NCBI RefSeq assembly: GCF_001544515.1
Contig: NZ_FCOL02000018.1
Location: forward strand, 1-64,000
Source: Caballeronia terrestris
GTDB lineage: Bacteria; Pseudomonadota; Gammaproteobacteria; Burkholderiales; Burkholderiaceae
Direction: 5' to 3'
DNA: 64,000 nucleotides
Part shown: positions 50,501 through 60,602 of the stretch, piece after piece
Layout: each line of letters begins with the position of its first letter
How positions within the stretch are numbered: the first letter of the stretch is position 1
Program-made: the position numbers and the translations under genes
Notes under the pieces: generated by a model
What the model was told of the DNA's origin: nothing
What the model saw: the letters and a program-made list of their open reading frames with translations, nothing else
Database searches by the model: none

Positions 50501-51208
50501 TTATTGCTGCGTGCTGACGCTTACTTCGACGCGGCGATTCTGCGCGCGCCCAGCCGTCGTCGCGTTCGATGCCACCGGATTCGATGCGCCGAAGCCTTGC
50601 GCCGAGTAGTTCTGCGAACGCAGGCCGTGGCTCTTCAGGTACGACATGACCGACTGCGCGCGGCGCTCGGAAAGCTTCTGGTTATGCGAAGCCGAACCCG
50701 TCGAGTCCGTGTAGCCGGCGACGTGCACCGACTTGAACGTCACGTTCTGACCAGCCTGGATGAACTGGTCGAGCGTGTCCGTGGCTTTCGCCGTCAGCGT
50801 GGCGCTGTCGGTTGCGAAGTTCGCGTCGCCGCTCAGGTTGATCTGGCGCGGCATTTCCGGCGCCGGTTGCTGAGCCGGCTCGGGTGCCGGCGCCGGCGCC
50901 GGTGCGGCGGTTTGCGGCGCGCCGCACTGGAACGTGACGATACGCGGATCGTTCGCGTCTTCGTTCGGCGCGAGCAGGCGTTCCATCGTGTCGAGCTTGT
51001 ACGCGGGCTGGTCGCCGCAGACCTTCTGCGCAGCCGAGACGCACGCGGCGACTGTTTCGAACGCGCCGTGGCATTCCGCGCGATACGCCTTCATGCCGTT
51101 CGCCGTCTGGATCTGATACACGTTGAACGTCGGACCCTGGGCGGCGGTGGTGCAACCGGCGATCACGCCGATCGAGAGAATACTTGCGACTACTAGTTTT
51201 TTGGACAT
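50501..51208 (-). CDS. OmpA-family lipoprotein
   Basis: A 235-residue protein. The signal peptide ends in a lipobox IAGC at residue 19. A small middle domain (VYQIQTANGMKAYRAECHGA, with cysteines that may pair) and a Pro/Ala linker (APAPAPAPEPAQQPAPE) precede an OmpA C-terminal peptidoglycan-binding domain (VAGYTDSTGSASHNQKLSER, then GFGASNPVASN). It should tether the outer membrane to the cell wall. Confidence 0.93.
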   Translation of the reverse strand: MSKKLVVASILSIGVIAGCTTAAQGPTFNVYQIQTANGMKAYRAECHGAFETVAACVSAAQKVCGDQPAYKLDTMERLLAPNEDANDPRIVTFQCGAPQTAAPAPAPAPEPAQQPAPEMPRQINLSGDANFATDSATLTAKATDTLDQFIQAGQNVTFKSVHVAGYTDSTGSASHNQKLSERRAQSVMSYLKSHGLRSQNYSAQGFGASNPVASNATTAGRAQNRRVEVSVSTQQ

Positions 51209-51508
51209 CCTGGTTACCGTTCTGAAATTACTCTATGACTGAAAAAATCGAGACAAATACGCACTGCAGGGGCACCGACGACAACCCGATCTTCACAGCC
51301 ACCCTATTCGCCTCATGCCGACGACCCAGATCTCGAAATAATCGGGAATCCGAAAATCGCGCGGAATCTTAGCACGGGGTATACAGCGCTTTTCACGCGA
51401 AAACTCTTAAAGCGGAGCGTGCGTTTGCACCGCGTTGCTCACCTCTTGCGAGCGGCGCGCTTAATTGAAAAAGCGCTCGCCGCTATCTCGAATTAGCCTG
51501 CCCTGGAG
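51209..51508. other. Region between ompA-like and DUF2968 genes
   Basis: 300 bases without a gene. A hairpin with a short bulge lies at 51452-51483 (GCGGCG CGCTT ... AAGCG CT CGCCGC), downstream of the DUF2968 stop and possibly its terminator. The promoter of the OmpA-type gene must lie in this stretch on the minus strand, but no box is clear. Confidence 0.45.
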
Positions 51509-52180
51509 TCACTTGGAAGGCGTCGGCAGATCGCCTTCCTGCTGCTTCTGCAGATCCTGCACGCGCGCCTGCAATGCGCGCAGTTGCGCCTGCGCCGCCG
51601 CCTGTTCGTTGCGCAGCGCGCGGATCGCTTCCTGTTGCTGTTGCTGCCGATCGGCGACCTGGCTTTGCTGCGCCCGCGCGACTTCGAGGTCGGCCTGCAG
51701 GCGGCTCGCCCGGTTTTGCTGCGTCGCGATCAGGCGGTCCGCGTACGATTTCTCCGCTTCCAGTTTAATGCGGCGGATTTCGGTATCGGAAAGCTGCATC
51801 GTCGATTTGGCGAAATCCGCATATACCGTTTCAGCGCGCGCATCATTTTGTGTCTTGATTACGCGCCAGAATTTCTTTTGCTGAAACATTGCGACGTAGT
51901 AAAGCATTTCGTCGGGGTAGTACAAGAGGCTCGCGCCATAACTGCCGTTATAAGTCGTGCGCAATTCCCGGACTTTTCCGTCGCGAATCATTTGCTGTAA
52001 CTCGGTTATATCGCCGGTTGCGGGGGTTGGCGAGTCGTCGGTAGTGCCTGATAGCACGTCGCGGCGCATGCCTGTGTCCCCGAGCGCATTGCTGGCCGGG
52101 CCTGCGGCGATTGCGCCCGCAGTCGACAGCAACAATCCTGCGACCACGGCGGCTTCCCTGAAGATCGATTTGTAATTCAT
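51509..52180 (-). CDS. DUF2968 protein with signal peptide and coiled coil
   Basis: A 223-residue exported protein. The signal peptide runs from the ATG at 52180 to a site near AIAAG. A conserved globular part (ITELQQMIRDGKVRELRTTY, GASLLYYPDEMLYYVAMFQQ) is followed by a long charged coiled coil rich in Gln and Ala (QADLEVARAQQSQVADRQQQ). This matches DUF2968, a periplasmic family found in Burkholderia-like genomes. The start at 52180 is preferred over 52213 because it begins the signal peptide directly. Confidence 0.88.
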   Translation of the reverse strand: MNYKSIFREAAVVAGLLLSTAGAIAAGPASNALGDTGMRRDVLSGTTDDSPTPATGDITELQQMIRDGKVRELRTTYNGSYGASLLYYPDEMLYYVAMFQQKKFWRVIKTQNDARAETVYADFAKSTMQLSDTEIRRIKLEAEKSYADRLIATQQNRASRLQADLEVARAQQSQVADRQQQQQEAIRALRNEQAAAQAQLRALQARVQDLQKQQEGDLPTPSK

Positions 52181-52314
52181 TGAGTGTCCGTGTCCGCTTA
52201 AAGAGAAAAGCATGGTCTTTTGGATTATGGCGACTGGAAACGTCGAATTCCAGATTTAAGTGAGCGCTACCGGCTGGCTGGATCGGTTTTTAACCGGAAG
52301 TTAATGTCCGGCGC

Positions 52315-52599
52315 TTAAAGCGCTTCGCCCGGCGCCCACAGGTCCCGGTGTGCAATTTCCGAATCCGTGGGCTGCCATTTCTCACGTTCCATAAAGAAGC
52401 GCAGATCGACGGGCGTTTCCGGCAGACGCTTGAAAATCTCGCGGTCGGCCTTGAAGCGGAATGGAGCGGCGGCGAGGATGCCGGCATCGGGAAGTCCGTC
52501 GGCGGCGGCGGGCGACGGCGTGGAAGCCGGCGACGGCAGATTGACGAAAACGCCCGACGTAAAGATCGCGGCGGCAACAGCGGCGTGAGACACGGACAT
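52315..52599 (-). CDS. Small exported hypothetical protein
   Basis: A 94-residue protein. The N-terminus (VSHAAVAAAIFTSGVFVNLP) is a weak signal or membrane segment, and the C-terminal half is Lys/Glu/Pro-rich (KADREIFKRLPETPVDLRFF, then EREKWQPTDSEIAHRDLWAP). No family is recognised. The start is taken at 52599, though an ATG at 52656 is in frame. It is downstream of and opposite to the KaiC-like gene region. Confidence 0.55.
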   Translation of the reverse strand: MSVSHAAVAAAIFTSGVFVNLPSPASTPSPAAADGLPDAGILAAAPFRFKADREIFKRLPETPVDLRFFMEREKWQPTDSEIAHRDLWAPGEAL

Positions 52600-52975
52600 G
52601 GTGTGGGTCGATGCTGAAACCCGCGCGCTCGAGAATTCAAGAGAATATTCCGACACGCACCGGGCAAATTAAGGAAGAGACGCGGTTTGAAACTGCTAAA
52701 ACACGAGGGCCCTAATGAGACCATCGACGGGTTGAGACCGGCATCGGAGCCATCCCAATTGATCCGACCAAACCAGCGGCACCGGGCGCAAAAAATGCTG
52801 CACATCCCGACCAACACCGAATGCAGTGTGAAAGGCGGCGGTCAGTCGGTCGACATCAAGCGTCACGAAAACGCGCCGATCGAGCGGCCAAGCCCTGCCG
52901 AAACGCGACACTCGCCGTGCTGTCGTCCATAATTCGCGTTCACGCAAGCGCCCTGCCACAAAAAAAGACACATTC
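52600..52975. other. Region upstream of the KaiC-like gene
   Basis: 376 bases between the small hypothetical gene and the KaiC-like gene. A frame on the plus strand (52687-52932) lacks a ribosome site and coding bias and is not called. The promoters of both flanking genes should be here. No palindrome or clear promoter box stands out. Confidence 0.4.
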
Positions 52976-54487
52976 ATGATCAAAGACGACACGCCATCGA
53001 CCCCGCCGCCCGACGAGCCGGCGATCGATACGACCAATATCACGACCGGCGTCCCCGGCTTCGACGACATTCTCGGCGGCGGCCTCGTGGAGGGCGGCCT
53101 GTACCTGATCGAAGGCATGGCGGGCGCGGGCAAGACGATCCTGTCCTCGCAGATCGGTTTCCACCGCGTGGCCCAGGGCGACATGGTGCTCTACGTCACG
53201 CTGATCGCCGAGTCGCATACGAAGCTGCTGTCGCACCTGAAGCGCCTGTCGTTCTACGATGCCGACGCGATTTCCGACCGCATGCTCTTCGTCTCTGGCT
53301 ATCACGAGCTGATGCGCGACGGCCTGTCGGGCTTTCTCGCGCTGATCGCGCAGACGATCAAGATGAACCGGCCGCGCTTCATGGTCATCGACGGATTCCG
53401 CAGCGCGCGCGAATTCAGCTCGACCGAGCTGGAATTGTCGCAGTTCATCCACGAATTGAGCGCGTTCGTCACGGCCGCGCGCTGCACGACGCTGATCCTC
53501 GCGCCCTTGTCCGGCAACGAGCCGCATCCAGAACACACGCTCGTCGACGGCCTGGTCGAGCTGAACCGCTATAGCACCGGCATGCGCCGCGCGCGCGAAA
53601 TCGAGGTCCACAAGCTGCGCGCGCGCGACCATCTGCTCGGCAAGCATTTCATCAAGATCACTGACGACGGAATCGTCACGTTCCCGCGGCTGGAAGCACG
53701 GCCGTCGCTCTTCGAAGGCGCGCCCGACCTCAAGTCGCGGCTCGGTTTCGGCATGCCGGAATTCGACATGATGACGGGCGGCGGCGTCGTGAAAGGGTCG
53801 ACCACGACGCTGATCGGTCCGTCCGGCGTCGGCAAGACGCTGCTCGCGCTGAAGTTTCTCGAAGCGGGGCTGGAGCGCGGCGAGAAGTGCGTCTACTTCG
53901 GTTTCTACGAATCGCCGGAGCGGCTGGTTGCGAAGGCCGAGTCGGTGTCGATCCGGCTCGAGGAAGCGGTGCGCGACGGGCGGCTCACGATCCAGTGGCA
54001 GCCGGCGGTCGAACTCGCCATCGACGAACTCGCCGCCGATCTGATGGCGGTCCTCGAGCGGACGAACGCGTCGCGGCTCGTGGTGGACGGCATCGAAGGC
54101 TTTCACGATTCGGCGAACCGCGTCGAGCGCTTCGGGCTCTTTCTGAACGCGCTGTCGCACCGGCTGCGCCAGTCCGGCGTCACGACGATCCTGACCGAAG
54201 AACTGCCGCTCTACACCGACGCAATCCCCGGCGTGGCGTTGCGCGCCTCTGCCATGACCGAGAACATCGTGCTCCTGCGCTATGTCGAGTCGAACTCGGG
54301 GCTGTACCGGATGCTGTCGGTCGTCAAGCAGCGCGAAAGCTCGCACGATTCGGCGATCCGCCGCTTCATCATCGACGAGCGCGGGCTGCACGTAACCGAG
54401 GGCTTCATCGGCGCGACGGGCCTTCTGTCGGGACGCGGCTCGATCGGGCCGTCGCTTTCAGTGTCCGATGCCGGCGCGCGGACATGA
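52976..54487 (+). CDS. Double-domain KaiC-like ATPase
   Basis: A 503-residue protein with two KaiC/RecA-like ATPase domains. Domain 1 has Walker A GMAGAGKT at 47-54 and Walker B FMVIDGF near 136-141. Domain 2 has Walker A GPSGVGKT at 281-288 and Walker B LVVDGIEGF near 369. Cyanobacterial KaiC has paired catalytic glutamates after the Walker A domain strand; here only the second is kept in each domain (LIAESHTK at 77-84, GFYESPER at 309-316). The phosphosite region of domain 2 reads SAMTENIVLLRY, aligning Ser425 with KaiC Ser431 and Ala426 with Thr432. The downstream response regulator overlaps by 4 bp. It is probably a signalling ATPase, not a clock without KaiA/KaiB. Confidence 0.92.
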   Translation: MIKDDTPSTPPPDEPAIDTTNITTGVPGFDDILGGGLVEGGLYLIEGMAGAGKTILSSQIGFHRVAQGDMVLYVTLIAESHTKLLSHLKRLSFYDADAISDRMLFVSGYHELMRDGLSGFLALIAQTIKMNRPRFMVIDGFRSAREFSSTELELSQFIHELSAFVTAARCTTLILAPLSGNEPHPEHTLVDGLVELNRYSTGMRRAREIEVHKLRARDHLLGKHFIKITDDGIVTFPRLEARPSLFEGAPDLKSRLGFGMPEFDMMTGGGVVKGSTTTLIGPSGVGKTLLALKFLEAGLERGEKCVYFGFYESPERLVAKAESVSIRLEEAVRDGRLTIQWQPAVELAIDELAADLMAVLERTNASRLVVDGIEGFHDSANRVERFGLFLNALSHRLRQSGVTTILTEELPLYTDAIPGVALRASAMTENIVLLRYVESNSGLYRMLSVVKQRESSHDSAIRRFIIDERGLHVTEGFIGATGLLSGRGSIGPSLSVSDAGART

Positions 54488-54840
54488 AAAAAATCCTCGT
54501 TGTCGATGACGAATTCGACATCCTCACCACCTGGCGCCTCGTGCTGGAGATGGAGGGGTATGAAATCGTCACGGCATCAAACGGCATCCTGGCGCTCGAC
54601 GCCGCGCGCGCGCACGTCCCTGACCTGATCATCACCGACTGGATGATGCCGCGCATGGACGGCGTCGCGCTGATCGGTGCGCTCACGCTCGACGCGGCGC
54701 TTTCAAGCGTGCCGGTCGTGTTGATGAGCGCGGCCGCGAAGGCGCCGCGCCTGGAACACGACGGCGTGGAATTCCATCGCAAGCCGGTTTCCATCGACGA
54801 TTTGCTGGCTATCGTCGTACGCTTGATCGGGGCGGCTTGA
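54484..54840 (+). CDS. Single-domain response regulator
   Basis: A 118-residue CheY-like receiver. Acidic pocket residues are D8 and D9 (VVDDEFDIL), the phospho-acceptor is D52 in IITDWMMPRMDG, the switch Ser is S82 in VVLMSAAAK, and the conserved lysine is K100 in FHRKPVS. No output domain is present. The ATG overlaps the KaiC-like stop by 4 bp (ATGA), so the two are translated together. No histidine kinase is nearby. Confidence 0.95.
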   Translation: MKKILVVDDEFDILTTWRLVLEMEGYEIVTASNGILALDAARAHVPDLIITDWMMPRMDGVALIGALTLDAALSSVPVVLMSAAAKAPRLEHDGVEFHRKPVSIDDLLAIVVRLIGAA

Positions 54841-54946
54841 TTTTCCCGGCCAGCGCTCGACGCGCTGGGCATGAACCGTGCTGTAACTAGCGTTCCGGAG
54901 ACACCGGACAACTTTGAACACGCAATCATCCAGAACGGGAGGCACC

Positions 54947-55201
54947 ATGGTGCAGGATCAGGTAGAAGGCGCGGCGCAGAACGTCGTGGGCAAGGTGCAG
55001 GACGCCGTCGGCGCCATTACCGGCGATGCCTCGACCCAGGTCGAAGGCAAGGCGCGCCAGGCACTCGGCTCGCTTCAGCAGAGCTACGGCCAGACCATCG
55101 ACAACGTCCGTACAGCCGTCGTCAGCCAGCCGATCAACGGCGTGCTGATCGCGGCGGCGGTCGGCTTCGTGCTCGGTGCGCTGTGGAATCGGGATCGTTG
55201 A
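54947..55201 (+). CDS. CsbD-family stress protein
   Basis: An 84-residue protein. The N-terminal half has CsbD-like repeats (VEGAAQNVVGKVQDAVGAIT, VEGKARQALGSLQQ), and the C-terminal part has one membrane helix (GVLIAAAVGFVLGALW) like ElaB/YqjD-type proteins. GGGAGG stands before the ATG at 54947. It is typical of general-stress-induced small proteins. A strong terminator follows. Confidence 0.85.
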   Translation: MVQDQVEGAAQNVVGKVQDAVGAITGDASTQVEGKARQALGSLQQSYGQTIDNVRTAVVSQPINGVLIAAAVGFVLGALWNRDR

Positions 55202-55220
55202 CGATTTGTTGTCGAATGTA

Positions 55221-55264
55221 AAAACGGCGGTCCTTTTGAATGCGGACCGCCGTTTTGCTTTTTA
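55221..55264. terminator. Bidirectional terminator
   Basis: A 13-bp perfect stem AAAACGGCGGTCC / GGACCGCCGTTTT with a 10-base loop is followed by GCTTTTTATTT. It ends the CsbD gene and, from the other side, the PntB-like gene. Confidence 0.93.
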
Positions 55265-55972
55265 TTTCGACAGATAGGGCCCACGCGACTCAATCGCGCT
55301 CGCGTGCGACGCGGCGCAGCCGATCGCGAGCGCCACGCCCGTTACCAGCAGCGCGCCGTTGCCCGTGACGACTCCGGCTGCGACCACGGAACACGCGGCG
55401 ATGCCGTTCATCGTCGAGACGAGTGCGGGCCAGGCCGTGCCGGCGAGCGCCATCGTCAGGTGGAAGGCGATCAGCGCGGCCATCGCGATGACGATCATGA
55501 CCGCCAGCACGCCCTGCTCGTGCCCTGCCACATAGCCGATCACCGCGCACACGCCCGCGCACGCGAAATGCAGCGAGTCGTTTGGGGCGAAGCGACGAGC
55601 CCGGGCGAGTGCCGCCACGCCCGCCAGCGCACCTGCCGCGCCCAGGACAGCGAAAAGCGGTGTGTCCGACGGCCCGAAAAGCGTCGAGGCGAGCGCCGCC
55701 GCCGCGATTGGGCCCTGCAAGTGCGTCAGACGCGGCGCGCGGTCCAACCCGAGGTGCCGGCACACCGCCGCCGCGCACCCCGCGATAGCAAGCGCGACGA
55801 TCACCGACAGCACCGCACTCTCGCTCCCGCCAAGCGCTTGCGCCACGACGACGCCCGCGCCCAGCGCGCCGATTTCCCACAGCACGCGCCGCCGCGCCGT
55901 CGAGAGGCGAAGCGCCTCCATCGTCGCGACGACCGCCAGAACGCACACCACGCCGCCGGCAGCTTCGAACAT
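55262..55972 (-). CDS. PntB-like polytopic membrane protein
   Basis: A 236-residue membrane protein with about eight short hydrophobic helices. The C-terminal segment (AWPALVSTMNGIAACSVVAA, then TGNGALLVTGVALAIGCAA) resembles the membrane half of the transhydrogenase beta subunit (loop around PALVAL-N, LLIVTGALVG). The NADP-binding domain of PntB is absent. It is the last gene of the leftward frc operon, 2 bp after the FAH-family gene. Its role there is unknown. Confidence 0.6.
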   Translation of the reverse strand: MFEAAGGVVCVLAVVATMEALRLSTARRRVLWEIGALGAGVVVAQALGGSESAVLSVIVALAIAGCAAAVCRHLGLDRAPRLTHLQGPIAAAALASTLFGPSDTPLFAVLGAAGALAGVAALARARRFAPNDSLHFACAGVCAVIGYVAGHEQGVLAVMIVIAMAALIAFHLTMALAGTAWPALVSTMNGIAACSVVAAGVVTGNGALLVTGVALAIGCAASHASAIESRGPYLSK

Positions 55973-55974
55973 GG

Positions 55975-56754
55975 CTAGATCGCGAGCCGGTTCGTGAGCG
56001 TGCCTATACCGTCGATCGATACATCGACGCTTGCGCCGTCCTTGATCGAGCCGACGCCGATCGACGTGCCGCACATGATCACGTCGCCGGGGACGAGCGT
56101 CATGTCGGCGGAGATCATCGCAACCTGTTGGGCGGGTGTGAAGATCATGTCGTCGAGCGGATAGTTCTGGCGCTCGACGCCGTCGACCTTCGTCACGACG
56201 TGCGCGCCGCGCCAGTCGAAACCCGTCACGATCGACGGTCCGAGGCAACTGAACGTGTCGAAACCCTTCGAACGGCACCACTGCGCGAAATTCGGGTCTT
56301 CCTGCAACAGTTCGACCGCGGTGACGTCGTTCACGCAGGTGTAGCCGAAGATCGCGGCCTCGGCTTCTTCGGGCGTGGCGTTGCTGCACGTCTTGCCGAT
56401 CACGATGCCAAGTTCGCCCTCATACGCGATCTTGCCCTGATAACTCTTCGGCCGGCGAATGTCCGCGCCCGGCCCGATCACCGACATCGGCGGCTTGATC
56501 AGGAAAAGCGGATGCTGCGGCGGCGCCTTGTCGAGCTTCTGCGACAACGCGTAATAGTTGTTCCAGAGCGCGATGATTTTCGTCGGCTCGCACGGCGCGA
56601 GCAGCGTCATTTCCTTCACCGGGAACGAGTGGTTCGTCGGCTTGGGTTTGTCAAAAATGTTGCCGTCGTATTGCAGGACGCGGGTGGCGTGCTGATCGAG
56701 CGTGCCGAAGCCGATGCGGCCCTCGGCGTCGCGAAAGCGAATCCAGTTGGTCAC
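55975..56754 (-). CDS. FAH-family hydrolase of the oxalate island
   Basis: A 259-residue fumarylacetoacetate-hydrolase-fold protein. Metal ligands are E112 and E114 in IAYEGELGIVIGK and D143 in CVNDVTAVELL. The closing segment MTLVPGDVIMCGTSIGVG is typical of the 2-keto-3-deoxy / acylpyruvase branch, some members of which decarboxylate oxaloacetate. It follows frc by 34 bp in the same operon. Its metabolic partner is unclear; hydrolysis or decarboxylation of a C4 keto acid is a guess. Confidence 0.85.
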   Translation of the reverse strand: MTNWIRFRDAEGRIGFGTLDQHATRVLQYDGNIFDKPKPTNHSFPVKEMTLLAPCEPTKIIALWNNYYALSQKLDKAPPQHPLFLIKPPMSVIGPGADIRRPKSYQGKIAYEGELGIVIGKTCSNATPEEAEAAIFGYTCVNDVTAVELLQEDPNFAQWCRSKGFDTFSCLGPSIVTGFDWRGAHVVTKVDGVERQNYPLDDMIFTPAQQVAMISADMTLVPGDVIMCGTSIGVGSIKDGASVDVSIDGIGTLTNRLAI

Positions 56755-56788
56755 GAAGAAATCCTCGAAGGTGAAATAGGAAACGTGC

Positions 56789-58036
56789 TCAGATCGCGCC
56801 CAGGCTCTTGAGCGTCGCGATCTGGTCGGCGTTGTAGCCGAGTTCGGCCATCACCTCGTCGGTATGCTCGCCGAGCAGCGGCGAACGCGTGACCTCGGTC
56901 GGGCTGTCGGAGAGCTTGATCGGGTTGCCGACCGTCAGATACTTGCCGCGCACCGGATGATCCACTTCGACGATCGTCCCCGTCTTGCGCAGCGATTCGT
57001 CCTCCGCGATTTCCTTCATCGACAGGATCGGGCCGCACGGAATGTCGTGCTTGTTGAGGATTTCCATCGCCTGGAACTTGGTCTTCGACATCGTCCAGCG
57101 CTCGATTTCCGCGAAAATGTCCTTCAGGTGCGGCAGGCGCGCGGCGGGCGTCTTGTAGTCGGGATGGTCGATCCATTCCTCCTTGCCGATCACCTTGCAG
57201 ATTTCGCCCCACACCGGCGCCTGCGTGATGAAGTAGATGTACGCGTTCGGATCGGTTTCCCAGCCCTTGCACTTCAGAATCCAGCCCGGCTGGCCGCCGC
57301 CCGACGCATTGCCGGCGCGCGGCACGGCGTCGCCGAAGGTGCCGTTCGGGAACTGCGGATATTCCTTCATGACGCCCGTGCGCTCGAGCCGCTGCTGGTC
57401 GCGCAGTTTCACGCGGCAGAGGTTGAGCACGCCGTCCTGCATCGCGGCCAGTACTTTCTGGCCGCGACCGGTGGTGTTGCGCTGAAAGAGCGCCGCGACG
57501 ATACCGAGCGCGAGATGCAGCCCCGTGCCCGAATCGCCGATCTGCGCGCCGGAGACGACGGGCGGGCCGTCGTCGAACCCCGTCGTCGATGCCGCGCCGC
57601 CCGCGCACTGCGCGACGTTCTCATAGACCTTGCAGTCCTCGTACGGGCCGGGGCCGAAGCCCTTCACTGATGCCACGATCATCTTCGGATTCAGTTCCTG
57701 GATGCGCTCCCACGTGAAGCCCATGCGATCGAGCGCGCCCGGCGCGAAGTTCTCGACCAGCACGTCGCACTTTTTCACGAGCGATTCGAGAACCTTCTTG
57801 CCTTCCGGATTCTTCGTATCGATGGTGATCGAACGCTTGTTGTGGTTGAGCATCGTGAAATAGAGGCTGTCGGCGTCGGGGATATCGCGCAACTGCTCGC
57901 GCGTGATATCGCCCGCGCCCGCGCGCTCGACCTTGATCACATCCGCGCCGAACCACGCAAGCAACTGCGTGCAGGTCGGACCCGATTGAACGTGCGTGAA
58001 ATCGAGGATGCGCACACCATCCAGTGCCTTGCTCAT
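56789..58036 (-). CDS. frc: Formyl-CoA:oxalate CoA-transferase
   Basis: A 415-residue class III CoA-transferase very close in pattern to Oxalobacter Frc. Shared segments include [31 protein letters not shown]-type strands, [14 protein letters not shown] and the tail [13 protein letters not shown]. The catalytic aspartate is about residue 168 in [11 protein letters not shown], and the glycine loop is GGGQPG. It activates oxalate to oxalyl-CoA with CoA from formyl-CoA or another donor. GGGAG lies six bases before the ATG. It heads the frc-FAH-PntB-like operon, with an operator-like site about 100 bases upstream. Confidence 0.93.
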   Translation of the reverse strand: MSKALDGVRILDFTHVQSGPTCTQLLAWFGADVIKVERAGAGDITREQLRDIPDADSLYFTMLNHNKRSITIDTKNPEGKKVLESLVKKCDVLVENFAPGALDRMGFTWERIQELNPKMIVASVKGFGPGPYEDCKVYENVAQCAGGAASTTGFDDGPPVVSGAQIGDSGTGLHLALGIVAALFQRNTTGRGQKVLAAMQDGVLNLCRVKLRDQQRLERTGVMKEYPQFPNGTFGDAVPRAGNASGGGQPGWILKCKGWETDPNAYIYFITQAPVWGEICKVIGKEEWIDHPDYKTPAARLPHLKDIFAEIERWTMSKTKFQAMEILNKHDIPCGPILSMKEIAEDESLRKTGTIVEVDHPVRGKYLTVGNPIKLSDSPTEVTRSPLLGEHTDEVMAELGYNADQIATLKSLGAI

Positions 58037-58133
58037 AACCGTCTCCCTATCGTTTTTGCACATTCGTCGGCGCCGTTGCGACAGCGCGTGGACAGCTTTC
58101 TTTGGCCCCTGGCCTTGTCAAGCTGCCTCACAG

Positions 58134-58146
58134 TTGTGATATACAA
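58134..58146. promoter_or_regulatory. GntR-type operator candidate at frc
   Basis: TTGTGATATACAA, an imperfect palindrome with TTGT/ACAA ends, 98 bases before the frc start. Its exact reverse complement occurs at 61621-61633 in front of the GntR gene pair. Confidence 0.65.
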
Positions 58147-58366
58147 TATTCCAGACACAGTATTAGTCAAGCGTTCGACGCATCTCGGAAACCCTGTATT
58201 GCGATGCAGCACGTCGCTCAGGCTTATGCTTGCTAGGTTCTCTTGCGACGATCCTGCATTGCAACAACGTAGTCTGAGCCACATATCTCCTTATCTTCGC
58301 GCTAAGCGTCCGCTTACATCTTCTAGCCTTCTTCTCTTGCCCAAAACCGTTTTTGGCGTTCGTGAA

Positions 58367-58379
58367 ATGTGATATATCA
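58367..58379. promoter_or_regulatory. GntR-type operator candidate at sucC
   Basis: ATGTGATATATCA, matching the frc element at 10 of 13 positions, with a perfect GATATATC core. It lies 70 bases before the sucC start. Confidence 0.5.
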
Positions 58380-58448
58380 TATTTCAGCGCAAGACTTCGG
58401 CTTCTTCGACAGCTCGCGCTCATTCCCATCAGAGGATCAGGAGACGCA

Positions 58449-59648
58449 ATGAACATCCACGAATATCAGGCGAAAACGCTGCTGCGAAAGTACGGCGTGG
58501 CGGTGCCGGACGGCCGCGTCGCGTTTTCAGCGCAGGAAGCCGCCGACGCCGCGCACGCGCTCGGCGGCTCGGTCTGGGTCGTCAAATCGCAGATTCACGC
58601 AGGCGGGCGCGGCGCCGGCCGCTTCACCAACGACCCCGACGGCAAAGGCGGCGTGCGTGTCGTCAAATCGGTCGAGGACGTGAGCGCGAACGCGCAGAAA
58701 ATGCTGTCGTCGGTGCTCGTCACGAAGCAGACCGGCCCGGCGGGCAAGGAGGTCAAGCGCCTCTACGTCGAGCAAGGCTGCGACATCGCGCGCGAGCTGT
58801 ATCTCGGCATGCTCGTCGATCGCGCGACGTCGCGCATCACGATCATGGCGTCGACCGAAGGCGGCATGGAAATCGAGGAGGTCGCGCATCACTCGCCTGA
58901 GAAGATTCTGAAGGTCGCGATCGATCCGGCCACGGGACTGCAGCCGTTCCACGCGCGCCAGGTGGCGTTCGGGCTCGGGCTGACGGGCAAGCAAATCGGC
59001 GCGGCGTCGAAGTTCATCGGCGCGCTGTATCAGGCGTTCGTCGAGTTGGATGCGTCGGTCGTCGAGGTAAATCCGCTCGTCGTGACGAGTGCGGGCGACG
59101 TGATCGCGCTCGACGCCAAGCTTAATTTCGACGACAACGCCCTCTACCGTCATCCCGATATCGAAGCCCTGCGCGACGAGGACGAGGAAGAGCCGACCGA
59201 AATCGAGGCGGCGAAACACGGCCTGAACTACGTGAAGCTCGACGGCAACATCGGCTGCATGGTGAACGGCGCCGGCCTCGCGATGGCGACGATGGACATC
59301 ATCAAGCTCTACGGCGGCGAGCCCGCCAATTTCCTGGATGTCGGCGGCGGCGCGACGCGCGAGCGCGTCTCGACGGCATTCAAGCTGATCCTGCGCGATC
59401 CGAAAGTCGAAGGGATTCTGGTCAACATCTTCGGCGGCATCATGCGCTGCGACGTGATCGCCGAGGGCGTGGTCGCGGCGGCGCGCGAAGTGAGCCTGTG
59501 CGTACCGCTCGTCGTGCGCCTCGCCGGCACGAACGTGGACGCGGGCCGCGAGATCCTGAGCGCCTCAGGCCTCACGATCATTCCCGCCGACAACCTCGCC
59601 GACGGCGCTGACAAGATCGTCAGCGCCGTCGCCGCCGCACGCCATTGA
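58449..59648 (+). CDS. sucC: Succinyl-CoA synthetase beta subunit, long type
   Basis: A 399-residue ATP-grasp ligase subunit. It begins [16 protein letters not shown] and shows the family signatures [47 protein letters not shown] and [17 protein letters not shown]. The insertion-containing N domain ([15 protein letters not shown]) and [19 protein letters not shown] make it resemble alphaproteobacterial/mitochondrial SucC more than the ~388-residue betaproteobacterial enzyme. CAGGAG precedes the ATG. With sucD and adjacent frc it probably makes succinyl-CoA or another acyl-CoA for oxalate activation, apart from the TCA-cycle copy expected elsewhere. Confidence 0.93.
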   Translation: MNIHEYQAKTLLRKYGVAVPDGRVAFSAQEAADAAHALGGSVWVVKSQIHAGGRGAGRFTNDPDGKGGVRVVKSVEDVSANAQKMLSSVLVTKQTGPAGKEVKRLYVEQGCDIARELYLGMLVDRATSRITIMASTEGGMEIEEVAHHSPEKILKVAIDPATGLQPFHARQVAFGLGLTGKQIGAASKFIGALYQAFVELDASVVEVNPLVVTSAGDVIALDAKLNFDDNALYRHPDIEALRDEDEEEPTEIEAAKHGLNYVKLDGNIGCMVNGAGLAMATMDIIKLYGGEPANFLDVGGGATRERVSTAFKLILRDPKVEGILVNIFGGIMRCDVIAEGVVAAAREVSLCVPLVVRLAGTNVDAGREILSASGLTIIPADNLADGADKIVSAVAAARH

Positions 59649-59660
59649 AGGGGACAGCAC

Positions 59661-60533
<873 letters not shown>

Positions 60534-60538
60534 AAACA

Positions 60539-60574
60539 AAGGCCGCCCGGCGATTTGATTCACCGGGCGGCCTT
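60539..60574. terminator. Bidirectional terminator between sucD and gntR
   Basis: A 10-bp perfect stem GGCCGCCCGG / CCGGGCGGCC, extended by AA/TT, with a 12-base loop. The left flank TAAAAACAAA gives a T-run for the leftward gntR transcript, and TTGATCGTT follows for sucD. Confidence 0.85.
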
Positions 60575-60602
60575 GATCGTTCAAGCGCGTCTAACTAACG
60601 CG

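Larger units (their letters stand above)
58037..58448. promoter_or_regulatory. Divergent frc-sucC control region
   Basis: 412 bases between divergent frc and sucC starts, more A/T-rich than the flanks. It contains two copies of the operator-like element (58134-58146 and 58367-58379). There is no supported gene; the plus-strand frame at 57842-58372 is a shadow. Confidence 0.6.

Noticed and set aside
52687-52932. 81-residue frame before the KaiC-like gene
   Set aside because: No ribosome site, no family and irregular composition.
54841-54946. Possible transfer site or tRNA end near the CsbD gene
   Set aside because: No tRNA-like sequence, repeat or integrase is present.
57842-58372. 176-residue plus-strand frame across the frc start and control region
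   Set aside because: It is antisense to frc and then crosses operator-like DNA; there is no ribosome site.
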